Part shown: positions 1-9,608 of the stretch, in pieces
Layout: each line of letters opens with the position of its first letter
Position numbering within the stretch: the first letter of the stretch is position 1
Source: Bacteroidota bacterium
GTDB taxonomy: Bacteria > Bacteroidota > Bacteroidia > 2-12-FULL-35-15
Direction of reading: 5' to 3'
DNA length: 64,000 nt
Assembly: GCA_016722565.1 (NCBI GenBank)
Contig: JADKIU010000001.1
Span: 558,001-622,000 of the forward strand
Position numbers and translations under genes: made by a program
Notes under the pieces: model-generated
Told to the model about the DNA's origin: nothing
Databases searched by the model: none
Seen by the model: only the letters and a program-made list of their open reading frames with translations

Positions 1-43
1 CCATCAATACAATTGAAATAATTTTTTTTGTTTTTGTCGACAT
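1..43 (-). CDS. DoxX-like membrane protein, 5' end only
   Basis: An ATG at 43 on the minus strand opens a frame that stays open to the window edge (MSTKTKKIISIVLM...). A Lys-rich start running into a hydrophobic segment is typical of DoxX-like four-helix membrane proteins of Bacteroidota, and such genes often sit divergent to an HxlR regulator, as here. A TAnnTTTG box lies 26 bp upstream on the same strand. Only 14 residues are visible, so the family is an inference. Confidence 0.45.
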   Translation of the reverse strand, partial: MSTKTKKIISIVLM

Positions 44-69
44 GATTTTTTGTTTTTTGATTTATGCGA

Positions 70-77
70 CAAACGTA
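70..77 (-). promoter_or_regulatory. -7 box of the leftward DoxX-like gene
   Basis: The minus strand reads TACGTTTG, a match to the Bacteroidota TAnnTTTG box, 26 bp upstream of the ATG at 43. No clear TTG -33 element is seen. Confidence 0.4.
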
Positions 78-99
78 GGGAGATTAAGTATCTAAATGG

Positions 100-143
100 T
101 ACTGCTTTCCCAAAGGAAAGCGGTATACTTTAGGAAAGCAGTA
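100..143. promoter_or_regulatory. Probable HxlR operator, three 11-bp repeats
   Basis: TACTGCTTTCC (100-110) is inverted with respect to GGAAAGCGGTA (115-125, one mismatch) and GGAAAGCAGTA (133-143, exact). The three half-sites sit between the divergent promoters of the HxlR gene and the DoxX-like gene, where a dimeric winged-helix repressor would control both directions. That HxlR binds here is inferred from position and symmetry. Confidence 0.5.
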
Positions 144-166
144 TATAAAAGAAAGCGTCCAGTGCT

Positions 167-174
167 TATCTTTG
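167..174 (+). promoter_or_regulatory. -7 box of the HxlR gene
   Basis: TATCTTTG matches TAnnTTTG and lies 17 bp before the ATG at 192, giving a short leader. It is downstream of the putative operator repeats. Confidence 0.45.
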
Positions 175-191
175 TTATCTAATTCAAAAAG

Positions 192-572
192 ATGGAAACT
201 CTCGAACACGATAAACGAAAATGTCCTTCACATTTAAATACCACCGAATGCACCAAAATGCTCTTGCCTGTAAAGGATGCATTGGATATTTTAAGCGGTA
301 AGTGGAAGTTGCAAATTATTTTATCACTCACTTTCGGTAAAAAACGATTCAAACAAATTCAACGGGAGATACCCGGACTAACACCTAAAATGTTGTCGAA
401 GGAATTAAAAGAATTGGAGGTAAATGGTTTGGCGGATAGACATGTGTATGATACCTCTCCTGTTACTGTCGAGTATGAACTAACGGCCTATGGCAAAACA
501 CTTAAACCACTGATTGGTGAGTTGCATAAATGGGGAACGAAACACCGAAAACGAATTATTGGCGGTAAATAA
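192..572 (+). CDS. HxlR-family winged-helix transcriptional regulator
   Basis: This 126-residue protein matches the HxlR/MarR-like family along its whole length. It has an N-terminal Cys pair (C11, C20), then the typical core with LSGKWKLQIILSL (helix 1), GLTPKMLSKELKELE (recognition helix) and the wing sequence TVEYELTAYG. HxlR proteins are small dimeric DNA-binding regulators, and some sense electrophiles or oxidants through N-terminal cysteines. Divergent placement from a DoxX-like gene, with symmetric repeats between them, suggests it regulates that gene and itself. The stop is one base from the stop of the convergent next gene. Confidence 0.9.
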   Translation: METLEHDKRKCPSHLNTTECTKMLLPVKDALDILSGKWKLQIILSLTFGKKRFKQIQREIPGLTPKMLSKELKELEVNGLADRHVYDTSPVTVEYELTAYGKTLKPLIGELHKWGTKHRKRIIGGK

Positions 573-573
573 T

Positions 574-1056
574 TTACTTCTCCTGATCATATAACTTTAA
601 TCCTTTCACCAATCGGTTAATCGTTTTGGCTAACCGATCTACTTTTGTTTCTTCCTTTTTAGCGGAGTATACCCATTGAACATAATACTTTTTTTCGCTT
701 TCAGTTAAGGAATTAAAAAACTGCAACGCTTCCGGTTCATCTTCCAAACACAGCAACATCTCTTCGGGTACTTCCAGTGGATCGTTATCAGGGAAAAGAA
801 TAACATGCACAAAATCTCCGACTGTCTTTTTTATTTTTTTTCTGATTTCTGCTTTTACCGGAAGGAATAAATTTCCGTTGCCCATAGGCATCAAATGATA
901 TTTTGAAATTTCAACACCATCAATTGTTCCTTTTACTTTTCGCCAACCGAATGGTGTTTTTTTATTTTGTTTTATTTCGGGAATGCGTGCAAAGGTCCAG
1001 CCGCCCTTGCCGGGGAACTTTTCGAGAATATATTGTTTGTCGACAATGGGTTTCAT
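574..1056 (-). CDS. DUF1905 + YdeI/OmdA-domain protein
   Basis: The start is placed at the ATG at 1056, giving 160 residues. The open frame continues 21 codons upstream, but that part looks like noncoding DNA read through. The N-terminal half (GKGGWTFARIPE..., then the FGWRKVKGTIDG region) fits DUF1905. The C-terminal part, with the SLTESEKKYYVQWVYSAKK motif and the following Lys/Arg-rich helix, fits the OmdA/YdeI (bacteriocin-protection) domain. Biochemical function is not established for the family. It is convergent with the HxlR gene, with a one-base gap. Confidence 0.75.
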   Translation of the reverse strand: MKPIVDKQYILEKFPGKGGWTFARIPEIKQNKKTPFGWRKVKGTIDGVEISKYHLMPMGNGNLFLPVKAEIRKKIKKTVGDFVHVILFPDNDPLEVPEEMLLCLEDEPEALQFFNSLTESEKKYYVQWVYSAKKEETKVDRLAKTINRLVKGLKLYDQEK

Positions 1057-1353
1057 TGAAGCAATAAATATAAAGTATTTTTTGGAAAAAGGGAATAGAT
1101 GGTATGGGAGAAACCTCACTTTCGAAATGAGTAGACATAGAAAGCAGGAGGAAGTTGAAAAAATGCTCTCTCTAAAAAACCCGTTTCAATCTTCCTCCCG
1201 TTCTTTCCCCTACATGCGGAGTAGCTGTGTTTATGTTCTAATAAAACTTACCGACACAAAGGTGAAAAAGATGGGATTTGTTTCCTATGATGTTGGTCAG
1301 GTTGAGGGGTGTTTTTTGTGAAGACACTTTGAATGCTTTAATACTGCCCAAAA

Positions 1354-1839
1354 TTAATCTTCGTCTTCTTCAGCTTCATTCCCATGAATTGCATTTCCTC
1401 CAGCACCAATTTCTGTATGTCGGATTTGTCCACCTAAGTATCCTGTGCGGGCAACTAAACCAAAACTAACCAGTGCTAAACAAAAAATAACAATGGCTGC
1501 TGTGCGTGTGATGGCCGATTTCTTTAAAGTTAAAAAGAGTCCGCCTAGTGCAGCAACTCCCAAAGCAATTAACGACACCAATGCAACCAAAGCTGATTCT
1601 TCGTGTTCTTCAATCATGTTGGTTGCAACACCTTGAATGTTTTCAATTGTTTCTTCTGCCGCCTCTCCGGTCATGTAAGCAATTACAGCACCAATTGCTG
1701 AAAGAATCAACAGATTATATGCTGCAATTTTTGTTTGACTACTTCTTGTCCACAATCCATGTGCTAAGACGAGTCCACCCAAAACTGAACCGAATATCGG
1801 CAGATGAGTGATTAATAAATGAAGATGTGTTTGGCTCAT
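1354..1839 (-). CDS. Four-helix membrane protein, DUF2231-like
   Basis: The protein has 161 residues with four hydrophobic segments near residues 7-27, 40-58, 83-105 and 113-133, and an acidic tail (EAEEDED). It carries conserved His/Glu features seen in DUF2231-type predicted membrane proteins: HLHLLITHLP in helix 1, GEAAEE after helix 2 and EEHEE before helix 3. Such histidines could bind haem or metal, but that is inference. It stands alone, with about 300 bp of noncoding DNA on its downstream side and the palindrome-rich region upstream. Confidence 0.6.
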   Translation of the reverse strand: MSQTHLHLLITHLPIFGSVLGGLVLAHGLWTRSSQTKIAAYNLLILSAIGAVIAYMTGEAAEETIENIQGVATNMIEEHEESALVALVSLIALGVAALGGLFLTLKKSAITRTAAIVIFCLALVSFGLVARTGYLGGQIRHTEIGAGGNAIHGNEAEEDED

Positions 1840-1990
1840 GATTTTTTTATCAAAGTTGATAAGAATTAAAGCGGATTGCTATGAGGAATTTCATAGCGTT
1901 TGGGTTAAATTGTTTGATTTTGCTTAGGATGGGGAGATTGCCGCGTAACTTTGGATTGTTGCTACTTAAAAAGATTATTTACCCACTACT

Positions 1991-2440
1991 ACATTTTAGG
2001 ATTTCGTTTTAGCTTTTTCTTTTTTCCTTGATGAAAAAAGAAAGAAAAAAATCAAGACCGGGCGATTGCTTGCGCTCCTCTCCATATTTTTCTAAAAATC
2101 TAAAGCAAAAGGACTAAAGCTTTTGCTAAGATTTTTTGGAAAAATATGGTTCACCCCTTGTCGGCATCGCGCCCGGCCAATCCTTGCGCGCGGCTTCGAA
2201 AGGATTGTTAGTTATTGATAATTTCATTTCGGAGTAGCGCGGGGACGTCCACGAAATGCCTTTGGCATTCATGAATACCTTAGAGAAATATTATGCTATG
2301 AACTAAAGGTGTGAACCACAAGTTTTGTGGAATCCAAGCGTGGATTCTTGCGGGTAAAACAAAAGCTTGGGGTTGGTTTTCGTGGTCGCTTTTTCTTTGG
2401 TTCTTTCTTTTGGAGAATCAAAAGAAAGAACGAAGAATTA
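1991..2440. repeat. Palindrome-rich noncoding region
   Basis: The noncoding stretch 1840-2508 has no convincing gene. It contains a row of hairpins: TTCTTTTTTC/GAAAAAAGAA (2017-2042), a 30-bp near-perfect stem (2082-2149), AATGCC/GGCATT (2255-2269), CCACAA/TTGTGG (2316-2330), AATCCA/TGGATT (2331-2346) and a perfect 12-bp stem GTTCTTTCTTTT/AAAAGAAAGAAC (2400-2431). It looks like a composite of dispersed Bacteroidota-type intergenic elements. The short + strand frames across it have no family features. Confidence 0.6.
2082..2149. repeat. Long hairpin, 30-bp arms with 8-nt loop
   Basis: The left arm (2082-2111) begins CCATATTTTTC and ends AGCAAAAG. The right arm (2120-2149) begins CTTTTGCT and ends GAAAAATATGG. 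Pairing is nearly complete, around the loop 2112-2119. There is no U-tract of terminator type after it, so a mobile or REP-like palindromic element is more likely than a terminator. Confidence 0.7.
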
Positions 2441-2508
2441 TACAGAGCTATTACCGCCTTGGTTAACGAAAATGTTTGTAAGAAAAAATTTCTCTGTGAA
2501 GCACATCT

Positions 2509-5500
2509 CTACTTCACCAGCAACTTCCCATTCGCAACATCTTTCCCTTCATAACGTACTTTGTAAAAATACATTCCTGCAGCTTGTTTTGAAATATCAA
2601 TCACATTTGTTCCGTTTGATAATTTCTGACTGGAAATTAATTTCCCTAATACATTGTAAATTTCTAAATCACTTCCGCCTTTTCCATTTTGCATCGACAA
2701 GGTAAATATTCCATTGTTTGGATTTGGATAAACTTCAATTTTTGAAATCACGTTTGTTTCAAAACCTAATGGCGTGTTGGTAATGTTTATGTTGTCTAAA
2801 TATAAACTGTTTCCTCTTCCATTAACATTTTGAAATTTAATCAATACTTTATCATTGCCATTAAATGCATTTAGATCAATGGTTTCGGATGCCCACTGAG
2901 AAGTGGATGTTGGTACAAACAGAACCGTTTGATTAAAGCTTGGCACTGTTGTAACTAAAGGCAAATCAAATTTCTTATATACCACCGTCCAGCTGTTTCC
3001 GCAATCCGTAGAAACTTCAACTTCTAATGTGTCGGAATAATAAGCAATTGGAATAGGGTCGTCTCGAAGTTGGTAAGCATATTCAAAATTTAAATAGGTC
3101 CAGCCGGGAGGAAAATCAAAATAAGGTAAAACTACTTCATCAATCATTCCATCATTAAAGTAATTCATATTGTCCATAAATGCGGAAGCGCTTCCTGCGT
3201 AGGAAGCTGCAGTAGTTCGCTGCCAGGTAATCCAACTGTCAGCATTATTGATTGTAACGCCCGGTGGAGGAAAGGTGGTGCTTTCAAAACCTTCACTATA
3301 AGGAAGCGTTAAGCCAACAGGAAAATAAAATGAGCTCGTAGCGGAATCGTTAGGTGCATTTGTATCTGTTACTCCATTGGGGAGAATAGTATACGTTTTT
3401 AAAACATGATTCCCTGCTGAAACCAAAAGAGATGGAAGTGTAACATTGGTGGAGGAGAAAGAGGACAATGACCCTGTCCACAAAAATGTATTTACAGCTC
3501 CTGCATCTACTTGATATTTGATTGTTGCTGAAGTTAATGTGGCTGAACCGAAATTTTTTAATTTAACTACCGGAGCAAACGTATTCGTGCAAATTGTTCC
3601 AGCTGGACTGACTACTGTGAGCGTGCCGGCATCATTCGTGTTGATAACAGGCACATTTAAATCCGATTCCCATATTCCTCTTCCATAAGTTGCAGCTCTT
3701 ATTTTTCCAACCGATTGTTGAATGTCTAAGTCAGTCACACGCACATTGGGAATTCCATTTGTGTAAGGAACCCAGCTCGACATGGTATTATCCAGATAAT
3801 ACACTCCTAAATCTGTTCCAACATAAAGTGCGTCTGCCGGACCATCGTGATGAAGAATACAATTGTTTGAACCAAATGGTAATCCTGTATAGGTAATGTT
3901 GGTCCAAGTTAATCCACCATCTGTTGTTTTGAAAACGCGTTGATTGCTAGTTGTATAAAAATGGGATAAGTAACTGGTGTAGGTGATCCAAACCTTGTTT
4001 GCATCTGTTGGATCTACAGCCATTCCTGTAATATAGGCATCAGGCAATACGCCTGCCGATGTGAGTGTTGTCCAAGAAATTCCGCCATTGGTGGTTTTAT
4101 ATAATTCTGTAAAGCGAGCAACGTAAATTGTATTTGTATCCGAAGGTGCTGCAATAACCGGAATTAAAAATCCGCCTCCGGTTGAAGTGGGATATAAGCC
4201 GGATGTAATTGCAGTCCATGTTGCTCCGCGATTATAAGAACGGTATATATTATTAAATGCAGCATATAATGTTTTAGGTTTCAATGGATTCATTGAATAA
4301 TTGTTTTGAAAATTATAGGAGGTAGATGGGCTAATGTATACGTTTGTTGCGCCACCATCTATAGATCGGAAGATGGCTCCATTTTGATACGAGGAGTATA
4401 TCGTATTTGAATCGGTATAGTCAATAATACAATCTAAGCCATCACCATAATTTATTCTTGAAAATCCTGTTGAACTTTTTTTGTTTGTTCCATTGTCTTG
4501 TGCACCTACAACAATCACATTTGGATTTGTTGCAGAACTACTTAAATTATAAATCTCCATAATTGCGAGCCCATTGCTTAGGTCGGTCCACGTGTTTCCT
4601 GCGTTGGCAGAAACATTTACCCCTCCATCATTTGCGGAGTACAAAATCGTTCCACTCCCCGGTTGAAATTTTAAGTCTTGCTGATCGGCATGCACATACG
4701 TTGTTCCCGTTCCTCCCCAATCTGATTTGTTGGTCCAAGATACTCCACCATTTGTTGATTTCCATAAATTAATTCCTCCAACATAAACTTCATTTGCATT
4801 TAGAGGAGAAACGGCAAGCGACATGCAATAGGCTCCTTGTCCACCGGTAGCAGCTCCAGTGATGTCGTATCCTAAAATATTAGGGGAAGACGACATGTTG
4901 GTCCACGTCAATCCTGCATCGGTTGAACGATATAAACCGTAAAATCCGGAACTCACAGGAGGTGAGTAACTCGTTAGTAATGCGTAGACATGATTTGGAC
5001 TCGCAGGAGAAACAGCCAATTTTATTCCATAAGGCGTAGGAGTAGTTGGTAATCCTGCTGTGATGGTTGTCCATGTTAATCCATTATCCGCAGATCGTTT
5101 GATTGCAGAAAATTCACAAGCATAAACGATGTTAGAATTTCCGGGATTAAATTCAATATCATCCACATTATTAATTGCATTAGTAATTGTTGTTACTTGC
5201 GTCCACGTTACACCTGCATCCGTTGTTCGATAGAGTCCGTCCACACAAGAGCTGATGATGGTATTGGGGTTGGCGGGATCAATTTCAATACGATAACATG
5301 TTTTGTTTAATCCGGTATCAAACCAGGTTACTCCCGCATCGGTTGATTTAAAAACACCTTGTCGTAAACTAACGTATAGGATATTTGGACTTGTTGGATG
5401 GATGGCGATATCACTAATTACCAATGAAGGAAGTTGTTGATCAGTAGTACAGCTCCAAGTTGCTCCACCATTTGTTGAGTTCCATACTCCGCCACCACTG

Positions 5501-5931
5501 GTTCCTATCCAAATGTTTTGTGTATTAATAGGATCGATGGCAACACAATTTACTTTTCCTGCACCACCTCCATTGGAAGGAATAACGGAAGGTCCAATCA
5601 AACTCCAGTTTGCTACAAGCTTATTGGTAGGTGCTAATGCTTTTTGTTTGAGCCATTCAGAATAAATCATTTTTGGATCTGGGCGAATTCCTGTTGGATA
5701 TACTCTTGGTTCCATGTAACGTTCCCAGCTTTTAAAGCGTGAGTAGGGACCATCCATGCGCGGCTCGGTTTCTTCTAATTTTGTTTTTCCAACATAATAA
5801 GCGTAGAATTCTTTTTGTACATCGTAAAAATTTACGTTGGGGTCTTCCATCATCTCTACCCATTTTTGAGCAGAGGCTGTTGACGTAACGAATAATAAAA
5901 AAACAAACGGGAGGAGTAGTTTTTTATTCAT
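2509..5931 (-). CDS. Secreted Asp-box beta-propeller protein with T9SS sorting domain (copy 1)
   Basis: The protein has 1140 residues. It starts with a signal peptide (MNKKLLLPFVFLLFVTSTASAQ), then an N-terminal segment up to about residue 105. A long sortilin/VPS10-like propeller of roughly 650 residues follows, with many Asp-box turns of the S-T-D-x-G-x-T-W type (for example STDAGVTW, TTDGGLTW). A CARDB-like segment follows near 785-880, then a jelly-roll-like region starting at YSEGFESTTFPP, and a type A T9SS tail (VYPNPNNGIF ... GMYFYKVRYEG ... KLLVK). It is presumably exported by T9SS and surface-attached or released. Substrate is unknown. The next gene upstream is a close paralogue. Confidence 0.85.
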   Translation of the reverse strand: MNKKLLLPFVFLLFVTSTASAQKWVEMMEDPNVNFYDVQKEFYAYYVGKTKLEETEPRMDGPYSRFKSWERYMEPRVYPTGIRPDPKMIYSEWLKQKALAPTNKLVANWSLIGPSVIPSNGGGAGKVNCVAIDPINTQNIWIGTSGGGVWNSTNGGATWSCTTDQQLPSLVISDIAIHPTSPNILYVSLRQGVFKSTDAGVTWFDTGLNKTCYRIEIDPANPNTIISSCVDGLYRTTDAGVTWTQVTTITNAINNVDDIEFNPGNSNIVYACEFSAIKRSADNGLTWTTITAGLPTTPTPYGIKLAVSPASPNHVYALLTSYSPPVSSGFYGLYRSTDAGLTWTNMSSSPNILGYDITGAATGGQGAYCMSLAVSPLNANEVYVGGINLWKSTNGGVSWTNKSDWGGTGTTYVHADQQDLKFQPGSGTILYSANDGGVNVSANAGNTWTDLSNGLAIMEIYNLSSSATNPNVIVVGAQDNGTNKKSSTGFSRINYGDGLDCIIDYTDSNTIYSSYQNGAIFRSIDGGATNVYISPSTSYNFQNNYSMNPLKPKTLYAAFNNIYRSYNRGATWTAITSGLYPTSTGGGFLIPVIAAPSDTNTIYVARFTELYKTTNGGISWTTLTSAGVLPDAYITGMAVDPTDANKVWITYTSYLSHFYTTSNQRVFKTTDGGLTWTNITYTGLPFGSNNCILHHDGPADALYVGTDLGVYYLDNTMSSWVPYTNGIPNVRVTDLDIQQSVGKIRAATYGRGIWESDLNVPVINTNDAGTLTVVSPAGTICTNTFAPVVKLKNFGSATLTSATIKYQVDAGAVNTFLWTGSLSSFSSTNVTLPSLLVSAGNHVLKTYTILPNGVTDTNAPNDSATSSFYFPVGLTLPYSEGFESTTFPPPGVTINNADSWITWQRTTAASYAGSASAFMDNMNYFNDGMIDEVVLPYFDFPPGWTYLNFEYAYQLRDDPIPIAYYSDTLEVEVSTDCGNSWTVVYKKFDLPLVTTVPSFNQTVLFVPTSTSQWASETIDLNAFNGNDKVLIKFQNVNGRGNSLYLDNINITNTPLGFETNVISKIEVYPNPNNGIFTLSMQNGKGGSDLEIYNVLGKLISSQKLSNGTNVIDISKQAAGMYFYKVRYEGKDVANGKLLVK

Positions 5932-5996
5932 TGTAAAAGTAGTATAAGTGTTTCGTGTTTGAGTGTATTAAATGTAGTGAAAAATTTTTAAAGGCA
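5932..5996 (-). promoter_or_regulatory. Duplicated upstream segment of propeller copy 1
   Basis: About 65 bp directly upstream of the ATG are almost identical to 9609-9672 upstream of the paralogue (shared core AGTATAAGTGTTTCGTG). The regulatory region was therefore duplicated with the gene, or is kept by selection. No complete TTG/TAnnTTTG pair is evident. Confidence 0.5.
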
Positions 5997-6033
5997 AAGA
6001 GGGGTATATCTGAGAGAGTTTTCTTTAGCACGT

Positions 6034-6119
6034 CTCCCGATGGCTATCGGGAGCGAGGAAGAATGACGAAGCAATCTAGTTTAGGACGAAGCGAGATTGC
6101 TTCGTACCTCGCAATGACG
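6034..6119. repeat. Dispersed palindromic element, copy A
   Basis: Left arm GCGAGGAAGAATGACGAAGC...(6053-6077) and right arm AGATTGCTTCGTACCTCGC (6094-) form an imperfect inverted repeat ending CGCAATGACG. The left end is replaced by a small palindrome, CTCCCGAT/ATCGGGAG (6034-6053). The same family recurs at least eight more times in this window, always between genes. Confidence 0.75.
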
Positions 6120-6194
6120 CTCCGTTTTTGATAGCTACTCAACAAATAAAAATCTGCGAACATCCCTTTTTTCCGCGTCATCTGCGTTCCATTT

Positions 6195-9100
6195 CTACCT
6201 CACCATCAACTTCCCATTCGCAACATCTTTGCCTTCATAACGTACTTTGTAAAAATACATCCCTGCAGCTTGTTCTGAAATAGTAATGTCGTTGGTTCCA
6301 TTTACTAATTTCTGACTGTAAATTAATTTCCCTAATACATTGTAAATTTCTAAATCACTTCCAAGTTTTCCATTTGCCATCGATACAGTGAATGTACCGC
6401 TGTTTGGATTTGGAAAAATTTCAATTGTTGGTTTGGTGTTTTCCAATGTGCTCAGTGGAATATCTACTATATTAATATCATCGATGTATAAATTATTTCC
6501 TCTTCCGTTTACATTTATAATTTTAATCAATACACCATTACTGAAATTGAAAGGACTCAAATCAATTGATTCTAATCTCCAATCTGCTGTAGTGGACGTT
6601 GCTGGAACATAGGTTACAGACGTGTTGTAAATAGGTGTAGTGGTTACCAGGGGAATATCAAATTTTTTGAAAACTTGTGTCCATGTAACTCCGCAGTCGG
6701 TTGATACTTGCACTTTTAACGTATCGGAATAGGAATTGGATGGCAATGGATTTGCTCTTAATTGATACGCCATTTCAAAAGTTAAAGCAGGTGAAGCGGT
6801 GCTTGTTAGATCAATATTCGGTAATATCAATTCATCAATCATCGCATCGTTAGCATAATTCATGTCATCCATAAACGCAGATGCTGTTCCAGTTTTTGCT
6901 GCAAGTGTTGTTCGTTGCCATGTGATTCCTCCATCAAAATTGTTTCTTGTAAAACCTGTTGGTGGAAAGGTGGTGCTTTCAAATCCTTCGCTGAAAGGAA
7001 GTGGTAAGCCTGTTAGATAATTAAAAGCAAAGTTGGTAGAATCGTTGGTGTTGTTTATATCTGCAACTGTGTTTGGTAAAATGGTATTCGAATGAAAAAT
7101 ATGTGCGCCTGGTGTTACAGTTATTGCCGGCAATGTAACGTTCAACGAGCCGAAAGAGGCAATCGAACCTGTCCAAGCAAACGTATTTACCGTTCCGCCA
7201 TCTACTTGATATTCGATGGTGGCTGATGTTAATGTTGCGGAGCCGAAATTATTTAATTTCACAACAGGTGTAATTATGTTTGTACAAATGGTTGCCGTTG
7301 GAGAAATAACGGTTGAAATTCCTGCATCATTCACATTCACCACCGCTACATTTAAATCTGTTTCCCATAATCCGCGACCATACGTTGCTGCACGTAATTT
7401 TCCTGCCCCATATTGAATTTCAATTTCTGTAATTCTTGCGTTTGGTAAACCGGTGTTGTAAGGAATCCAATTCGCCATCGTATTGTCAATGTAATAAACG
7501 CCTATATCGGTTGCTGCATACAATGCATCCGGTGAACCATTTTGGTAAACCACACAATTTACTGCCACTAATGGCAAGCCTGTTCCTGTAATGTTTGTCC
7601 ATGTTAAACCACCATCGGTTGTTTTAAAAACTTTGTCGTTGCTGGTTGTTGAATAACTTCCATATCCCGAAAATGTTAACCATAAAGTATTTGCATCGGT
7701 TGGATGCACCGTCATGCTTGTAACATAAGCTGCCGGTGGCAATCCTGTTGAAAGACTTGTCCAGCTTACTCCACCATTTGTAGTTTTATAAACTTCTGTC
7801 ATGCGCGCTACATAAATCGTATTTGTGTCGGATGGAGCTACAGCTACTGGTGTATGGAAGGCACCGCTTACTGCAGGAAACACACCTGATGTGATAGCCG
7901 TCCAAGTTGTTCCTTTATTATGGGAGCGATACAATTCTGCAAATGGAGCATACAGTGTTTTACTATTTAATGGATTCATTGAATAGTAGGTGTAAAAATT
8001 TGAACTGCTTGCTGGAGTGATGGAAACATTTGTTGTTCCACCATCAAGTGAACGAAAAATGGCTCCGTTTTGATAAGAGGTATAGATTGTATTTGAATCG
8101 GTATAATCAATGATGCACTCAAACCCATCACCGCCACCAATGTTTGTTACAACTCCCGAACTGCTTTTGTTGCTGCCGTTATCTTGTGTTCCTACTGCAA
8201 TAATATTTGGATTGGTTGCAGAATTTCCGAGTTTATGTATTTGTAAAATTTCTAATCCATTACTCAAGTTCGTCCAGGTATCTCCTGCATCGGTGGAAAC
8301 ATTTAATCCACCATCGTTGCAAGAATAGATAATGTTGCCACTGCCGGGCTGAAATTGTAATCCTTGTTGATCCACATGGACCGCTGTTCCCGGGCCACCC
8401 CAATTTGTTTTGATGGTCCACGTTGAACCACCATTAACGGATTTCCAAACATGAATTCCGCCTGCATATACTTCATCTGCATTTAAAGGGGATACAGCCA
8501 AAGCCATACAATAAGAACCTTGACCGCCACTGGCTACACCTGAAATATCATAACCCATAATGTTGGGTGTGGTCGACATCGCTGTCCACGTTAATCCTGC
8601 ATCTGTTGAACGGTACAAACCATAAAATCCATTGCTTGCCGGAAATACATAGCTGCACATTAATGCATACACGTAGTTTGGATTTGCAGGACTCACTGCT
8701 AATTTTATTCCGAATGGACTAGGCGGTAACCCTGCTGTTAACACCGTCCACGTTATTCCATTGTCAGCCGAACGATACATTACTGAATAGCCTGCTGCAT
8801 AAACAATATTGGGTGTAGCGGGATTAAATTCTACTTCGGTAATGACATTTGTAAAACCCGAAGTTGGAATTACTAATGACCACGTTGCACCAGCGTCAGC
8901 ACTTCTGTAAACGCCATTGGTACATCCTGCTAACAACACATTTGAGTTGGAAGGGTCCATCGCTACCCGATAGCAATATTGATTTAATCCTGTATTGCTC
9001 CAGGTGTTTCCTCCATCGGTAGATTTAAAAACGCCATGCATTAATATACCAATATACATGTTGTTCGTATTCGTTGGATCGATTGTTACATCCATTACGC

Positions 9101-9608
9101 CCAGTGCCGGAAGTTGAAAATCTGTATTGGTGCTCCACGTGTTTCCACCATCTGTTGATTTCCACAAACCACCCCCTGTTGCTAGCCACAAGTTTTGTGA
9201 GTTGGTTGGATCAATAGCTATGTCAAACGATATTCCAGCACCACCACCATTTATTGGAAGTTGTGATGGACCAATAAATGTCCAATTGGCTGTTGCCTTA
9301 TTTGTTGGTATAAGTGCTTTTTGTTTTAACCACTCTGCATATAAATGTTTTGGGTCCGGACGAATTCCTGTTGGATAAACGCGCGGTTCCATATAATGTT
9401 CCCAACGTTTGAAACGACTGTAAGGACCATCCATGTTCGGTTCCGACTCATGTACTTTTGTTTGTCCTACGTAATAAGAGTAAAATTCTTTTTGTACGTC
9501 ATAAAAATTTACGGTTGGATCTTCCATCATTTGTACCCATTTTTGAGCAGATGCTGTTGAGAACGCCAACAATAAAAAAACAATCGGGAGGAGTAGTTTT
9601 TTATTCAT
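6195..9608 (-). CDS. Secreted Asp-box beta-propeller protein with T9SS sorting domain (copy 2)
   Basis: The 1137 residues are collinear with the neighbouring 1140-residue protein from the signal peptide (MNKKLLLPIVFLLLAFSTASAQ) to the sorting tail (IEIFPNPNSGTF ... GKLMVR). It has the same N-terminal block (RVYPTGIRPDP), Asp-box propeller (STDGGNTW, SADAGATW), CARDB-like and FESTTFPP jelly-roll-like regions. Identity looks high throughout, which indicates tandem duplication followed by divergence. It is likely exported by T9SS. Ligand or enzymatic activity is not deducible, since Asp-box propellers occur in sialidases, sortilins and pure scaffolds alike, and I see no clear catalytic residues. 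Confidence 0.85.
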   Translation of the reverse strand: MNKKLLLPIVFLLLAFSTASAQKWVQMMEDPTVNFYDVQKEFYSYYVGQTKVHESEPNMDGPYSRFKRWEHYMEPRVYPTGIRPDPKHLYAEWLKQKALIPTNKATANWTFIGPSQLPINGGGAGISFDIAIDPTNSQNLWLATGGGLWKSTDGGNTWSTNTDFQLPALGVMDVTIDPTNTNNMYIGILMHGVFKSTDGGNTWSNTGLNQYCYRVAMDPSNSNVLLAGCTNGVYRSADAGATWSLVIPTSGFTNVITEVEFNPATPNIVYAAGYSVMYRSADNGITWTVLTAGLPPSPFGIKLAVSPANPNYVYALMCSYVFPASNGFYGLYRSTDAGLTWTAMSTTPNIMGYDISGVASGGQGSYCMALAVSPLNADEVYAGGIHVWKSVNGGSTWTIKTNWGGPGTAVHVDQQGLQFQPGSGNIIYSCNDGGLNVSTDAGDTWTNLSNGLEILQIHKLGNSATNPNIIAVGTQDNGSNKSSSGVVTNIGGGDGFECIIDYTDSNTIYTSYQNGAIFRSLDGGTTNVSITPASSSNFYTYYSMNPLNSKTLYAPFAELYRSHNKGTTWTAITSGVFPAVSGAFHTPVAVAPSDTNTIYVARMTEVYKTTNGGVSWTSLSTGLPPAAYVTSMTVHPTDANTLWLTFSGYGSYSTTSNDKVFKTTDGGLTWTNITGTGLPLVAVNCVVYQNGSPDALYAATDIGVYYIDNTMANWIPYNTGLPNARITEIEIQYGAGKLRAATYGRGLWETDLNVAVVNVNDAGISTVISPTATICTNIITPVVKLNNFGSATLTSATIEYQVDGGTVNTFAWTGSIASFGSLNVTLPAITVTPGAHIFHSNTILPNTVADINNTNDSTNFAFNYLTGLPLPFSEGFESTTFPPTGFTRNNFDGGITWQRTTLAAKTGTASAFMDDMNYANDAMIDELILPNIDLTSTASPALTFEMAYQLRANPLPSNSYSDTLKVQVSTDCGVTWTQVFKKFDIPLVTTTPIYNTSVTYVPATSTTADWRLESIDLSPFNFSNGVLIKIINVNGRGNNLYIDDINIVDIPLSTLENTKPTIEIFPNPNSGTFTVSMANGKLGSDLEIYNVLGKLIYSQKLVNGTNDITISEQAAGMYFYKVRYEGKDVANGKLMVR

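Noticed and set aside
983..1321. 112-residue + strand frame
   Set aside because: It overlaps the well-supported YdeI/OmdA-type gene antisense and has no family features.
2327..2705. Two + strand frames across the end of the palindrome-rich region
   Set aside because: They read hairpin DNA and the antisense of a T9SS tail; not genes.
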